From IMG/VR virus record IMGVR_UViG_3300022928_000068, positions 1 to 35,718 of that record: a DNA stretch of 35,718 nt, one strand, 5' to 3'. Position numbers and translations under genes: made by a program. Below, one piece after another: positions 1 to 12,000 of the stretch. The notes under the pieces were generated by a model. The model worked only from the letters and a program-made list of their open reading frames with translations, ran no database searches and was not told where the DNA came from. Each line of letters starts with the position of its first letter. Position 1 is the stretch's first letter. This DNA is from a virus.

Positions 1-32
1 ATAATATAAGATAAAACCTTTTAAACTCATAC

Positions 33-3000
33 ATGGCTAAAGACGTAAGAATAGTACCACAACCCACAGGAACTACACTTCCTTATATTTTATTTGAAAA
101 TGCAAATGGTGATGTTATGTCACTTAATGTTAGTGATGATGGTCGCATAGTATTTTCAGGTGCCACTCATGGTAATAATTTAGTAACCATAGATAGTGAC
201 CGTGTTAATATTAAAGGCTCAATACATATGGGTAATGACATGGGATTCAACGGGGTTATGACTATTACCGATACTGGAGGGTGGAAAGGTAGTACAGTCG
301 GATTAAAAGGTAATAAAGGTACTGTAGGACCAACAGGTCCAAAAGGACATCAAGGACCAACAGGCCCCGCAGGTGCAAGAGGGACAACCGTTAAAGGTGA
401 AAGTGGTGATAAAGGAAGAAAAGGTCTTAAAGGTCTTAAAGGGCTTAAAGGTAATATTGGTACCAGTAGAATATTTTATAATGATGGAGATAAAGGGTTA
501 AAAGGAAAACAAGGACCACAATCAACTGATAAAGGAGATAAAGGACTTAAAGGTCTTAGAGGTGTTAAAGGCGAAATAGGTCAATTAGGTCCAATAGGTA
601 TACAAGGACCACAAGGCCCTGTGGGTTTAAAAGGAATTAACTCAGATAAAGGTATAGTTGGTGATAAAGGGGATAAAGGATTAAAAGGTCTAAAAGGTTT
701 AAAAGGGTTAAAGGGTCCTGTCGGATTAAAAGGTAAAAAAGGTATTTTGGGACCACAAGGTCCTATTTCTCAAGCCGGTAATGTTGCGGATAAAGGAACA
801 AAAGGTCCAAAAGGGCCACAAGGTCAAAAGGGACCAAAAGGAATTCAAGGACCACAAGGTACAAAAGGGTTAACCGCAAACACAGGAGGTCAAGGACCAA
901 TAGGGCCTAAAGGGCCAACAGGGAGTAAAGGTATTAAAGGACTTCGTGGTAACAAAGGGGTTAAGGGACTTAAAGGACTTAAGGGGCTTAAAGGTCGTAA
1001 AGGTCTTATTGCGGTAACTGGTGATAATGGTCAACAAGGCCCAATCGGTCAACAAGGTCCCATTGGTTTTAAAGGTGATAAAGGACTTAAAGGTTTAGAA
1101 GGACCAAAAGGACCAAAAGGTATCAAAGGTCCTCAAGCCGAAACAACCGTTCAAGGACCACAAGGTTCACAAGGACTACAAGGAAATACTTCTACCGATA
1201 AAGGTATCAAAGGTCAGAAGGGATTAAAAGGTAATAAAGGTATAAAAGGATTAAAACCTAATAGTGGTGAAAGAGGGAATATAGGAGAAACAGGACCTAA
1301 TGGGACTCAAGGTATTCAAGGTCCGAAAGGAGATGATAAAGGTCAAAAAGGTTTTAAAGGTATAAAAGGTAAAAAAGGAGTTAAAGGAGCCATAGGTCCA
1401 CAAGGTGAAATTGGTAATCAAGGTAATATTGCTACCACTGGTGATAAAGGTCTTAAAGGATTATTCGGTCCAACAGCATTTAAAGGATTAAAAGGGTTAA
1501 AAGGTAATAAAGGATTAAAAGGTCCAAAAAATATTCAAGGACCACAAGGACCTGTCGGGTTGGATGCGGATAGAGGTTCGATAGGTAATCAAGGACTTCA
1601 ATCGACCGATAAAGGATTAAAAGGTCCAAAAGGTACAAAAGGAATTAAAGGATTAAAAGGTTTAAAACCTGGAAGAGGACCCCAACCTAGTGTAGGGTCG
1701 AGGGGAGTTCAAGGACCACAAGGACCACAAGGACCGCAAGGGCCTACATCAGCAGATAAAGGATTTAAGGGACTTAAGGGACTTAAAGGTATTACAGGTG
1801 TAAGAGGAGAACAAGGTATAGGTGGACAAAGAGGAACTCAAGGGACACAAGGACCAACAGGAAATAGAGGTAATACAGGTACTAGCTCAGATAAAGGAAA
1901 TAGAGGTCCCCAAAGTACTGAAAAAGGATTAAAAGGACCTGACGGAGGTAGAGGACCTCAATCGACCGATAAAGGACAAAAGGGACCTCAAGGAAGTAGA
2001 GGGGCAAAGGCCTCAACAGGTGACCAAGGACCAACCAGTACTGATAGAGGGAATCAGGGTGAAACCGGTCCTAATGGGCCAAATTCAACTGATAAGGGAC
2101 AAAAAGGACCTAGAGGAGGAATAGGTACTCAAGGACCTAAAGGTTATAAAGGACCACAAGGACCTGCTAACAATGACAGAGGCCCGGTAGGTGATAAAGG
2201 TTTTAAAGGACCAAAAGGAAATAGAGGTGCTATCGGTGGACAAGGTTCAGTGGGTAACACTTCTACCGTTAAGGGTTCTATAGGTCCCTCTAATACTACA
2301 AAAGGTCTTAAAGGAATTAAAGGTAGAAAGGGTAGTGAAGGTCCAAGAGGACCAGAAGGCCCTCAAGGACCAAGAGGTACAGCATCTACAGTTAAAGGAT
2401 ATAAAGGACCTAGTAATAGTGTTAAAGGTATTAAAGGGTTAAAAGGTTTAAAAGGTTTAAAGGGCCCAAGAGGACCACAAGGTCCAAGAGGACCACAAGG
2501 TAGTACATCTACAGTTAAAGGTTCTATAGGAAATCCTAATAACTTGCAGGGTTTAAAAGGTTCAAAAGGTTTAAAAGGTCTAAAAGGTAGTACAGGACCA
2601 AGAGGTCCACAAGGGGCGAGAGGTAATGTGTCGACAGTTAAAGGATATAAAGGTTTAGCCAATAATACAAAAGGAAATACAGGAGAAACGGGACCTCAAG
2701 GTTTAAAAGGTCGACAAGGTAGTCAAGGACCACAAGGTCCAAGAGGAACGGCTTCTACTGTTAAAGGACCAAAAGGATTGACAAATACAACTAAAGGTCC
2801 AAAAGGTCTTAAAGGGTTAAAAGGACTTAAAGGAACCAAAGGTCGAAAAGGAGACAAAGGGTTAATAGGTAATCAGTCCACAGTCAAAGGATATAAAGGA
2901 CCTAATAATACTACAAAAGGACCTAAAGGACCTAAAGGGTTAAAAGGGTTAAAAGGAAATTTTGGACCTGCAGGATTTAAAGGATTTAAAGGTCCACAAT

Positions 3001-3893
3001 CAACAGTCAAAGGTGCTATAGGTGAACAAGGAGTTAAAGGACTAAAAGGAATAAAAGGATATAAAGGACCTGACGGAGGTAGAGGACCTCAAGGAAATAA
3101 AGGTGTAAAAGGTCCTGTTGGAAGACCTGGACCTACCGGACCAACAAATACAACTAAAGGTTTAAAAGGACCAACAGGCCCAAATGGACCTCAAGGACCG
3201 AGAGGAGGAATAGGACCACAAGGTATTAAAGGTCAGAGAGCCCAACAAGGACCATTAGGAGATGTTGGTGATGAGTATGGTCCAAAAGGTCGTAAAGGTG
3301 CTATAGGACCTACCAATACAGATAAAGGTCCAAAAGGACCTATCGGTCGTGATAATCTAACTAAAGGTGCGAAAGGACCTAAAGGTGATATAGGTCCTGT
3401 CCTCGTAAAAAATGGACCTGGTGACCAAGGACCAACAGGTCCAAGAGGAAATAAAGGACCCAAAGGTCCGATAGGTAGAACGGGACCAACAGGACCTATA
3501 GGGGGTACAGGACCACAAGGTCCACAAGGTCCAAGAGGGGCTCAAGGGGTACAAGGACCTCAAGGACCTGCTTCAGATAAGAGAGTTAAAAATAATATTA
3601 AGTCTTTAAAGGGTAATTTATCTAAATTAAAAAATATTAGAGGTGTTAAATTTACATGGAAGGGTGGAATAAATCACAGATTTAATATAAAAGGAAATGA
3701 TATCGGTTTTATCGCTCAAGAAATTGATAAAGTTATACCTGACGTGGTATTTACTGGTGAAGACGGATTCTTAAAATTAGAATACGGTAAGTTAGTTGCT
3801 ATTGGGATTGGTTCAATACAAGAGCAACATACACGTATAACTCAACTTAAGGAGAGAATTAACATATTGAAATCAAAAGTTTTAAATGGGTAG
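33..3893 (+). CDS. Collagen-like phage fibre protein 1 with C-terminal S74 chaperone domain
   Basis: A 1286-residue virion fibre candidate. Residues 1-90 form a non-collagenous head related to the heads of the next two genes (I-x-PxG-T start, ending with G-x-W-K-G). Residues about 90-1178 are Gly-X-Y triplets rich in GLK, GPK, GPQ and DKG, which should form a trimeric collagen triple helix with many Lys side chains. The triplets are broken repeatedly by one-residue insertions (G-x6-G) such as STDKG or STVKG. Residues 1181-1286 are a peptidase S74 intramolecular chaperone: the SDKRVK motif supplies the Ser1181/Lys1186 dyad known in that family to self-cleave, and GFIAQE is also typical. Inference: a tail fibre or capsid fibre that trimerises through its C-terminus and then loses it. 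The start ATG has an A/T-rich leader at the window edge. The stop overlaps the next gene by 8 bases (ATGGGTAG), indicating co-translation. Confidence 0.9.
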   Translation: MAKDVRIVPQPTGTTLPYILFENANGDVMSLNVSDDGRIVFSGATHGNNLVTIDSDRVNIKGSIHMGNDMGFNGVMTITDTGGWKGSTVGLKGNKGTVGPTGPKGHQGPTGPAGARGTTVKGESGDKGRKGLKGLKGLKGNIGTSRIFYNDGDKGLKGKQGPQSTDKGDKGLKGLRGVKGEIGQLGPIGIQGPQGPVGLKGINSDKGIVGDKGDKGLKGLKGLKGLKGPVGLKGKKGILGPQGPISQAGNVADKGTKGPKGPQGQKGPKGIQGPQGTKGLTANTGGQGPIGPKGPTGSKGIKGLRGNKGVKGLKGLKGLKGRKGLIAVTGDNGQQGPIGQQGPIGFKGDKGLKGLEGPKGPKGIKGPQAETTVQGPQGSQGLQGNTSTDKGIKGQKGLKGNKGIKGLKPNSGERGNIGETGPNGTQGIQGPKGDDKGQKGFKGIKGKKGVKGAIGPQGEIGNQGNIATTGDKGLKGLFGPTAFKGLKGLKGNKGLKGPKNIQGPQGPVGLDADRGSIGNQGLQSTDKGLKGPKGTKGIKGLKGLKPGRGPQPSVGSRGVQGPQGPQGPQGPTSADKGFKGLKGLKGITGVRGEQGIGGQRGTQGTQGPTGNRGNTGTSSDKGNRGPQSTEKGLKGPDGGRGPQSTDKGQKGPQGSRGAKASTGDQGPTSTDRGNQGETGPNGPNSTDKGQKGPRGGIGTQGPKGYKGPQGPANNDRGPVGDKGFKGPKGNRGAIGGQGSVGNTSTVKGSIGPSNTTKGLKGIKGRKGSEGPRGPEGPQGPRGTASTVKGYKGPSNSVKGIKGLKGLKGLKGPRGPQGPRGPQGSTSTVKGSIGNPNNLQGLKGSKGLKGLKGSTGPRGPQGARGNVSTVKGYKGLANNTKGNTGETGPQGLKGRQGSQGPQGPRGTASTVKGPKGLTNTTKGPKGLKGLKGLKGTKGRKGDKGLIGNQSTVKGYKGPNNTTKGPKGPKGLKGLKGNFGPAGFKGFKGPQSTVKGAIGEQGVKGLKGIKGYKGPDGGRGPQGNKGVKGPVGRPGPTGPTNTTKGLKGPTGPNGPQGPRGGIGPQGIKGQRAQQGPLGDVGDEYGPKGRKGAIGPTNTDKGPKGPIGRDNLTKGAKGPKGDIGPVLVKNGPGDQGPTGPRGNKGPKGPIGRTGPTGPIGGTGPQGPQGPRGAQGVQGPQGPASDKRVKNNIKSLKGNLSKLKNIRGVKFTWKGGINHRFNIKGNDIGFIAQEIDKVIPDVVFTGEDGFLKLEYGKLVAIGIGSIQEQHTRITQLKERINILKSKVLNG
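2262..3002 (+). repeat. Exact 123-bp (41-residue) tandem superrepeat inside fibre 1
   Basis: Within the collagen region of fibre 1, the codons for the Ser of S-T-V-K-G lie at 2262, 2385, 2508, 2631, 2754, 2877 and 3000, exactly 123 bases apart each time. Each 41-residue unit contains two one-residue breaks of the Gly-X-Y register: STVKG at unit positions 1-5, and an N-x-x-K-G element (NTTKG, NSVKG, NNTKG, NNLQG) at positions 11-15. The unit is therefore 13 triplets plus two extra residues. The sequence between breaks varies, so the period is conserved more strictly than the residues. Confidence 0.88.
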
Positions 3894-6800
3894 AGATATT
3901 AACATAAATCCAACAGGTGGTACAATTCATTTTTCAGGTCAATCAAATACTAAGATTGATGTGAAATATACTAGCGGTGAATTAAATTTTAATACTCACT
4001 TAGGTAACGACTTTAAAATAACGAATCATTTAGAACTTGATAGTTTAAAATTTATGGCTGAAACCTCAGTTGTAAAAAATAATAGTGATGAATTAATTGA
4101 CGACCGTGGTAACTGGAAAGGGCATGCAATGAATATGGGAGGGCCAACAGGACCAACAGGGCCACAAGGACCTGTAGGGGCAAAAGGTGATGAACCATCT
4201 GCAGGTCAAAGAGGTGCAAAAGGTGAAAAAGGTATTAAAGGACAGACTTCATTAGAACAAGGACCTACGGGTGACGTTGGACCAAAAGGTCTTAAAGGTA
4301 TTAAAGGTGAGAAAGCCTCCCAAGGACCACAAGGACCTGCAGGGGTAAAAGGTTTAATTGGACCACAAGGTTCTGAAGGACCAGCTGGACCTGCCGCGAT
4401 TAAAGGGGATATTGGGACACAAGGACCTAAAGGGTTAAAAGGTTTACAAGGTATTAAAGGTTCAATAGGTAATTCAATTAAAGGTCCTATAGGTGCAGAT
4501 GCAGATAAAGGTAATACAGGACCTACCGGTAATAATAAAGGAGATATTGGACCTAAAGGTATTGTTGGGGATAAAGGTCCACAAGGACCAATTGGTCTTA
4601 CAGCAAATTTAGATGTTTATGTTTTCTATGATGCAACATCAATGCCAAGTGATAAGGCTAAAGAGGCTTCTCAAAGTGTTAGAGATTGGTTCCAAACGGT
4701 AAACGGTAATGGTGACATTAACAAATTATACGAGGGTGTAATCGGTAAAAACAATGTTAATGGTGAAAACTGGTTATGGTGGGCATCTTATCCATATCTT
4801 GGTTCACTTAGTGGTGGTACGTTGAGTAACGGAACACAGTTGAGTGAATTTAATAGTGCGGTACCTAACGCCACTTATGATTCCGATTATTGTAAATCTA
4901 ATTCGGGTGGTAATTGTGTACCAAGAAATTCACAATTTAATGATGGTCTAACCACATATAGAAGAATTAACAGAGGTCTTAATTTAGATACTGGTGCTGT
5001 AGAAAATATTTCTCAAGGGGTTCCTTTTGACCATAGTAATTTAAATAATACAGAAACATCGGGACAGGGTTCATTCGGTGGTGATAATACTAATTATTTA
5101 GTTATCATAGTCGCCGATGAGTCAGATGGTATTGTTGGTTTATATCATGGACAGTTAGGTGGGACACCAACCAACGCTACTAAGAGTGATTTATATAATA
5201 AACCATTTGAACTGAATGGTGATTATTGGAATAATAGTGCCGGTACTGAATATACTAATAGATATTTACACGACTACTGTGCATATATACAAGTTTATGA
5301 AGACATTATATCTAATAGACAAGGAAATGCAAGAGGTTTAATATATCCTGTAGTAAATCCACTTAGAGGTACCGCCACATATGCATTTGTTCAACATGCG
5401 GTTGGTGCTGTTGAAGGTGAAACCATTACTACTCAAGAATTTTTAAATAGTTACGGAGACCAAATGGATTCAGTTGGTCCTGAAAATTTAAATTTAACTG
5501 CATTAACACATACTAATGTATATTCAGCTTTAGCTTCTGAAAATTGTTATACGAGTTTAAATGTAGATTTTAAAAATGGGGCGGGGTTAAAACACTTTGG
5601 TTTTGGAGTTGACCCAACCGTAGATAATTTTACTGAAGAGGTGGTAACAAATGCGTTAACATCATTTTTACGTCAACAAGGTGATACAGGTGACCAAGGT
5701 AATAAAGGTATTACAGGTGATGATAAAGGAACAAAAGGTCTTAAAGGTATAAAGGGACTAAAAGGTATTAAAGGACAAAGAGGTCCTAATACGGATTCAG
5801 GTTTAAAAGGTGCGATAGGTGACCAAGGACCTGTTGGTATTGACGGTCCAATAGGTAACTTAAAAGGACCCAAAGGTGAAGTAGGTGTTGTTGGGCCAAA
5901 AGGTTTAAAAGGTCCTGATGGTAGTATAGGTGATTCACCAAAAGGTGCTGTTGGGTTAACAGGTGACCAAGGACCTACAGGTGGTAGAGGTGAAACATCG
6001 ACAGATAAGGGTCAAAAAGGTATTAAAGGACAAAGAGGTGTTAAGGGATTAAAAGGATTAAAAGGTATCAAAGGGTTAATAGCAGTTCAAGGGGATGTAG
6101 GACCAACAGGACCTCAATCAGATAAAGGAATTGTTGGTGATAAAGGTAATAAAGGGCTTAAAGGTTTAAAAGGATATAAAGGTATCAAAGGAATTAAAGG
6201 TCCTATTGGTATAATTGCCGACCAAGGAGATACAGGACCCGTTTCTCAAAACGGTGAAGGTGCAGACAAAGGATTCAAAGGACTTAAAGGTATAAAAGGA
6301 TTAAAAGGTAAGAAGGGTATTGAAGGACCTAAAGGACCTACAGGTACATCTTCGGAAGAAGGTACTGTTGGACCTACAGGTGAAAAAGGAGAAAGAGGAC
6401 CACAAGGAGATAAAGGTAATAAAGGTTTAAAAGGTCTTAAAGGTAAAAAAGGTATAAAAGGTACTAAAGGACTTAAAGGTTTAATTGCCAGTCAAGGAGA
6501 TAAAGGACCACAAGGGCCAATTGGTGTTAAAGGTGAGCAAGGAAATAAAGGGGACAAAGGACTTAAAGGTATTAAAGGTCAAAAAGGTTATAAAGGATTA
6601 ACCGGTCCTCAAGGTAACAAAGGTTTAATGGCTTCTCAAGGAGATACAGGACCACAAGGACCGGCAAGTATTAAAGGTCAAAAAGGACTTAAAGGTATTA
6701 AAGGTCAAAAAGGATATAAAGGGTTAAGAGGTAATAAAGGTCCAAAAGGTTATAAGGGATTAAAAGGTATTACAGGTGATAAAGGATTTATTAGTACAGT

Positions 6801-9069
6801 TACCGGAGATAAAGGTATTAAAGGTCAAAAAGGGTTTAGAGCAACCGATGGAGATAAAGGTATAAAAGGGCAAAAAGGTTATAAAGGTAATCAAGGTCCA
6901 AGAGGAACTGCATCTACAGTAAAAGGTTTAAAAGGTCGTAAAGGTTTTAAAGGTAATAGGGCTACTGATGGTGTAAAAGGATTTAAAGGATTTAAAGGAT
7001 TAAAAGGGTTACGAGGACCTTTGGGACCACAAGGTAGTCAGGAGGGCCCAAAAGGATTAATAGGTGCAGAAGGCCCTATAGGTCCTACTGCCGATAAAGG
7101 TTTAAAAGGATTAAAAGGTATTAAAGGACCCAAAGGACCTAAAGGACCTAAAGGATTAAGGGCAGGTGCAGTTGGACCAACAGGACCTAAAGGACCAATC
7201 GGACCTACTGCAGAAAAAGGATTTAAAGGTCTAAAAGGTCCAAAAGGTTATAAGGGACCTAAAGGACCTACAGGTTCCACAACAGGTGCTGAAGGAGATA
7301 CAGGACCACAAGGTCCAACAGGTCCTACCGCTTACAAAGGGTTTAAAGGGATAAAAGGATATAAAGGTCCTAAGGGTCCAAAAGGACCTCTTGGTTTGAC
7401 AACAGGACCTAAAGGGTTAAAAGGACCTATAGGTCAAACAGGACCAACTGCGAATAAAGGCCAAAAAGGATATAAAGGACCAAAAGGATATAAAGGACCT
7501 AAGGGTCCACTTGGACCGACTACAGGGGATAAAGGACAAAAAGGTAAGAAAGGTTCGATAGGTGATAGTGCAAATAAAGGATTAAAAGGTCCAAAAGGGC
7601 CTAAAGGTTATAAGGGGCCTAAAGGAGAAAAAGGTCCTCATTCAAACAATAAAGGACCCGTAGGACCTCAAGGACCACTCGGACCTACCGCTGATAAAGG
7701 TGAACAAGGACCTAAAGGACCAATTGGAAATAAAGGACCTAAAGGACCAAAAGGAAGTGCAACCGGTGATAAAGGGCAACAAGGAGAGACAGGACCACAA
7801 GGACCTCTTGGAAAATCAGGACCAACTGGAGGTGTTGGAGATAAAGGTCCGAAAGGTGCCAAAGGTCCTCAAGGGTTAAATGGGATACAGTCAGGACCTA
7901 CAGGACCACAAGGACCTGTTAATAACACAAAAGGACAAAAAGGATATAAGGGACCTGAAGGTCCAATAGGTATACAAGGTCCCGAAGGAGAAATCGGTAA
8001 TACGGAGGGAGCTCAAGGACCTAAAGGTAGTGTAAGTACGGTTAAAGGTCCTAAAGGACCTAAAGGTTATAAAGGACTGAAAGGATTATACGGTCCCAAA
8101 GGTTTAAAGGGTAGACAAGGACCGACTGATATTAAAAAATTTATTGGTCAACAAGGTGATAAAGGACCAAGAGGAACAGATTCTACAGTTAAAGGACCGA
8201 CAGGTCCACAAGGGGCTAAAGGGCCAAAAGGACCCATAGGACCTAAAGGAGCTAGAAAAACTCAAGGACCGACAGGTCCACAAGGGGCTAAAGGGCCAAA
8301 AGGTTACAAAGGACCTACAGGGCCACAAGGTCCAAGAGGTCAAAAAGGACGTGTAGGTGCAAGTGGACTTAGTGGTCCACAAGGGGAAAAAGGATTTAAA
8401 GGTAGGAAAGGACCTGCGGGACCTTCAGGTGTATCGTGTTATTCACACGATGTTGCACTTATAAGTGATAAAGCATTACCATGTAGCTTTTGTGATAGAG
8501 ATGCGCCACCGTGTGGTGAGGAACCCAACGTTACAGTATATTCTCCTAATTCAGGGGCATTAAGTGCGGGTAATTTTGTTTATACTGACTCAAATTGTAC
8601 CGAATGTAGAACACCGAGACCTGGTTGTTTTGATGATAAGTCAGGCCAATTTACATTATGGGACGCTGACCATAATAATAGTTCTATACATACTTGGGAT
8701 TTACAATTTTGTGGATTATTAAAGTGTGCGGATTGTTCCTTCTCAGATGAAAGACTTAAAACTGGTATTAGAACAATATCTAATTCATTAGAATCCTTAT
8801 TAAACATTCAAGTTACTGAGTACGATTGGAATGAGAAATATTCGGGTTACGATTTCTTAAAAGAAAGACAAAAACTTCACTCTATTGGTATGATTGCACA
8901 AGATATCCAAAAAATATTTCCTGAAGTAGTTTACAAAAGAAGTGATGGTTACTACGCTATTAAATATTTCAAATTAAATGCACTAATAATAGAATCGATT
9001 AAGTCTCACCAAGTATTTATAGATGATATTGATGAACAAATAAAATGGTTAAAAACACAAATTAATTAA
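3886..9069 (+). CDS. Collagen-like phage fibre protein 2 with inserted vWA-like domain, Cys-rich knob and S74 domain
   Basis: A 1727-residue fibre, the largest protein in the window. Residues 1-90 are an N-terminal domain of the same type as in fibres 1 and 3 ([11 protein letters not shown], ending GNWKG). Collagen Gly-X-Y runs cover about 91-240 and 598-1500. Residues about 241-597 form a globular insertion that starts [15 protein letters not shown] and contains [12 protein letters not shown]; the hydrophobic strand plus D-x-T-S and the later acidic strand end resemble a von Willebrand factor A fold, although the MIDAS motif is not canonical. After the second collagen region comes a knob with ten cysteines, then an S74 chaperone with Ser1620 and Lys1625 in SDERLK and GMIAQD. 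It overlaps fibre 1 by 8 bases and fibre 3 by one base (TAATG). Inference: a receptor-binding or surface-adhesion fibre. The collagen and S74 calls are firm; the vWA call is tentative. Confidence 0.88.
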   Translation: MGRDININPTGGTIHFSGQSNTKIDVKYTSGELNFNTHLGNDFKITNHLELDSLKFMAETSVVKNNSDELIDDRGNWKGHAMNMGGPTGPTGPQGPVGAKGDEPSAGQRGAKGEKGIKGQTSLEQGPTGDVGPKGLKGIKGEKASQGPQGPAGVKGLIGPQGSEGPAGPAAIKGDIGTQGPKGLKGLQGIKGSIGNSIKGPIGADADKGNTGPTGNNKGDIGPKGIVGDKGPQGPIGLTANLDVYVFYDATSMPSDKAKEASQSVRDWFQTVNGNGDINKLYEGVIGKNNVNGENWLWWASYPYLGSLSGGTLSNGTQLSEFNSAVPNATYDSDYCKSNSGGNCVPRNSQFNDGLTTYRRINRGLNLDTGAVENISQGVPFDHSNLNNTETSGQGSFGGDNTNYLVIIVADESDGIVGLYHGQLGGTPTNATKSDLYNKPFELNGDYWNNSAGTEYTNRYLHDYCAYIQVYEDIISNRQGNARGLIYPVVNPLRGTATYAFVQHAVGAVEGETITTQEFLNSYGDQMDSVGPENLNLTALTHTNVYSALASENCYTSLNVDFKNGAGLKHFGFGVDPTVDNFTEEVVTNALTSFLRQQGDTGDQGNKGITGDDKGTKGLKGIKGLKGIKGQRGPNTDSGLKGAIGDQGPVGIDGPIGNLKGPKGEVGVVGPKGLKGPDGSIGDSPKGAVGLTGDQGPTGGRGETSTDKGQKGIKGQRGVKGLKGLKGIKGLIAVQGDVGPTGPQSDKGIVGDKGNKGLKGLKGYKGIKGIKGPIGIIADQGDTGPVSQNGEGADKGFKGLKGIKGLKGKKGIEGPKGPTGTSSEEGTVGPTGEKGERGPQGDKGNKGLKGLKGKKGIKGTKGLKGLIASQGDKGPQGPIGVKGEQGNKGDKGLKGIKGQKGYKGLTGPQGNKGLMASQGDTGPQGPASIKGQKGLKGIKGQKGYKGLRGNKGPKGYKGLKGITGDKGFISTVTGDKGIKGQKGFRATDGDKGIKGQKGYKGNQGPRGTASTVKGLKGRKGFKGNRATDGVKGFKGFKGLKGLRGPLGPQGSQEGPKGLIGAEGPIGPTADKGLKGLKGIKGPKGPKGPKGLRAGAVGPTGPKGPIGPTAEKGFKGLKGPKGYKGPKGPTGSTTGAEGDTGPQGPTGPTAYKGFKGIKGYKGPKGPKGPLGLTTGPKGLKGPIGQTGPTANKGQKGYKGPKGYKGPKGPLGPTTGDKGQKGKKGSIGDSANKGLKGPKGPKGYKGPKGEKGPHSNNKGPVGPQGPLGPTADKGEQGPKGPIGNKGPKGPKGSATGDKGQQGETGPQGPLGKSGPTGGVGDKGPKGAKGPQGLNGIQSGPTGPQGPVNNTKGQKGYKGPEGPIGIQGPEGEIGNTEGAQGPKGSVSTVKGPKGPKGYKGLKGLYGPKGLKGRQGPTDIKKFIGQQGDKGPRGTDSTVKGPTGPQGAKGPKGPIGPKGARKTQGPTGPQGAKGPKGYKGPTGPQGPRGQKGRVGASGLSGPQGEKGFKGRKGPAGPSGVSCYSHDVALISDKALPCSFCDRDAPPCGEEPNVTVYSPNSGALSAGNFVYTDSNCTECRTPRPGCFDDKSGQFTLWDADHNNSSIHTWDLQFCGLLKCADCSFSDERLKTGIRTISNSLESLLNIQVTEYDWNEKYSGYDFLKERQKLHSIGMIAQDIQKIFPEVVYKRSDGYYAIKYFKLNALIIESIKSHQVFIDDIDEQIKWLKTQIN

Positions 9070-12000
9070 TGGCTAATATTATTATATACCCTACAGGGAG
9101 TACTACTAATAGTAATCCTCACATTATATTTACAGGTTCAGGTAGTAATGATTATACTATTGAAATAGATACTAGTGGTGATTTAATATTTAAGTCGTCT
9201 AGCAATATTTTTAAAATTAAAGATAGTGCTCAACCATTTCAATTTGACGGTGAAGTAGATGTGGTTAATAGTGAATTATATGTGGGTAGTACTATGGTTG
9301 TTGATTCAAATGGTAATTGGGTTGGAGTATTATCAGGATTAAAAGGAATACAAGGACCAATTGGTGCAAAAGGAAGAGTTGGTGACCAAGGACCTAAAGG
9401 TGCAAAAGGTCAAGAAGGTCCTGTTGGTGAGCAAGGAGATAAAGGTAATCTAGGTATTAAAGGAAGAATAGGTTCTACAGGAATTAAAGGTGCAAAAGGA
9501 CCTATTTCAGTTAAAGGTGATAAAGGTAATAGAGGGCCTCAAGGGGAAGACGGAGCGGTAGGACCTAAAGGTTTAAAAGGTGTAAGACCTTCAGACAGTA
9601 GTAAAGGTATAAAAGGACCAAAAGGTTTAAAAGGAGAAACATCTAACGATAAAGGTTTAAAAGGACCTATAGGTTTTAAAGGTATTAAAGGTAATAAAGG
9701 ACCGAAACAAGTTACAGGACCCCAAGGGTCTCAAGGAGGTATTTCGCCAAAAGGACCTATTGGGTTACAAGGTCCGACAAGTACTGACAAGGGTCAAAAA
9801 GGACCTAAAGGTATTAAAGGAGTAAAAGGTCAGAAAGGTATTGACGGTAATAAAGGTCCTGAAGGTGATAAAGGTTTAAGATATACTGATGGGGACCAGG
9901 GGCCACAAGGACCTACCGGTCCTACTGCAGACAAAGGTATTAAAGGTAACAAAGGTGTTAAGGGGTTATTAGGTCCACAGGGAATACAAGGACCTGATGG
10001 TACTGTTGGTACTCAAGGACCACAAGGACCCTTAGGACCACAGGGTGTACAATCTTCAGATAAGGGAGATAAAGGTATTAAAGGTATTAAAGGTAGGAAA
10101 GGAATTAAAGGTCCTAAACAAGTACGTGGTAATATTGGTATACAAGGTGATAAAGGTTTTATAGGGCCACAAGGACCTGAAGGACCAGCAGGACCTGCAG
10201 CCGTTAAAGGACCTATAGGTCCACAAGGGCCGATTGGGCCAAAAGGTTTGGAAGGGAACCGAGGGCCACAAGGTTCATCATTAAAAGGACCAACAGGTTC
10301 GGGAGGTGAGAAAGGTCCGCAAGGTGATAATAGTACAGATAAAGGTCCTATAGGTATAAAAGGACCGATAGGTATAAAAGGTTTTAAAGGACCTAGAGGA
10401 CCACAATCAGAAGTAAGTGTTGGTGATAAAGGTAATACTGGACCCATAGGACCACAAGGACCGGCTAGTTCCGATAAAGGACTAAAAGGGCCTCAAGGGT
10501 TTAAAGGGTTAAAAGGTAAGAGAGGACCACAAGGACCACAAGGAAATAATGAAAAAGGATTTATAGGTGATGGTGCACAAGGGGGAGATATAGGTCCAAC
10601 AAATACTGATAAAGGACACCAAGGACCAACTGGACCTGTCGGACCAAAAGGTTTTGTAGGTACTAAAGGTAGTATAGGTACGTCTCCTCAAGGTGATGTA
10701 GGAGATGGTGGTGACCAAGGACCTACTGCAAGTCAAGGGCCAGCAAGTACCGATAAAGGACTAAAAGGTTTAAAAGGATTTAAAGGGCCAAAAGGGTTTA
10801 CAGGCCCTCAAGGAGGTATAGGACCTAGAATTACAGGACCAACAGGACCTAATGGACCTACCGGACCAACAAATACAGATAAAGGTTTAAAGGGTTTTCA
10901 AGGACCAACAGGTCCTACTAATACGGATAAAGGCACACAAGGGTCTAAGGGGCCAAGAGGACCTCAAGGTGGTCAAGGACCAACAGGACCTAACGGACCT
11001 AAAGGTATAACAGGAGGTCAAGGACCTCAAGGACCTACTAGTACTGATAAAGGTGTTAAAGGTCAAAAAGGATATAAAGGACCTGAAGGGCCAACAGGAG
11101 AAAAGGGACCATTAGGACCAAAAGGATTACAAAATAATACACAAGGAGACCAAGGACCCGTATCAAGTGATAGGGGTGATAAAGGGCCTAAAGGTATTAA
11201 AGGTATCAAAGGTGTTAAAGGACCTAGAGGTGAACAAGGAGCCAAGAATATTACAGGAGCAAAAGGACCAACAGGACCCCAAGGACCTGCTGGAAATAAT
11301 AAAGGACCAATTGGACAATTAGGACCCATAGGGTTTACAGGTCCACAAGGTTTAAAAGGTAGTACAAGTGATATAGGTAATAAAGGTCCGATAGGACCAC
11401 AAGGACCCGCGAGTACGGATAGAGGGGTACAAGGTAATATAGGTGCATTTATTGGACAAGGCCCCCAAGGACCTCAAGGACCAAATAGTTCAACAGGTCT
11501 TGTTGGTGCTCAAGGACCAATAGGACCTGCGGGTAACAATAAAGGACCAATCGGCCCTCAAGGTAATAGAGCGGATAAAGGACCTATCGGTCCTGTAGGG
11601 GAGAAGAATAATACTGGTGGACAAGGACCAACCGGCCCACAAGGACCGGCTAGTAGTGATAGAGGACCCCAAGGACCCCAAGGTAATAAGGCACAAACAG
11701 GTGACCAAGGACCAATAGGTCCGCAAAATATAGTAGGTGCTCAGGGACCCATAGGACCACAAGGGCCGGCTAGTTCAGACAAAGGACCAAAAGGACCATT
11801 AGGACCTATAGGACCTATAGGACCACAAGGCTCTATAGGTTCCAAGAATGCGACTGGTGGTGTTGGTGATAGAGGACTTCAAGGAGACCAAGGACAAAAT
11901 AGAGGACCTCAAGGAGACCAAGGACCAATACAGTCAGGAGGTTCTCAAGGTATACAAGGACTAAAAGGGTTAAAAGGACTAAAAGGAGGTAGAGGTACTC

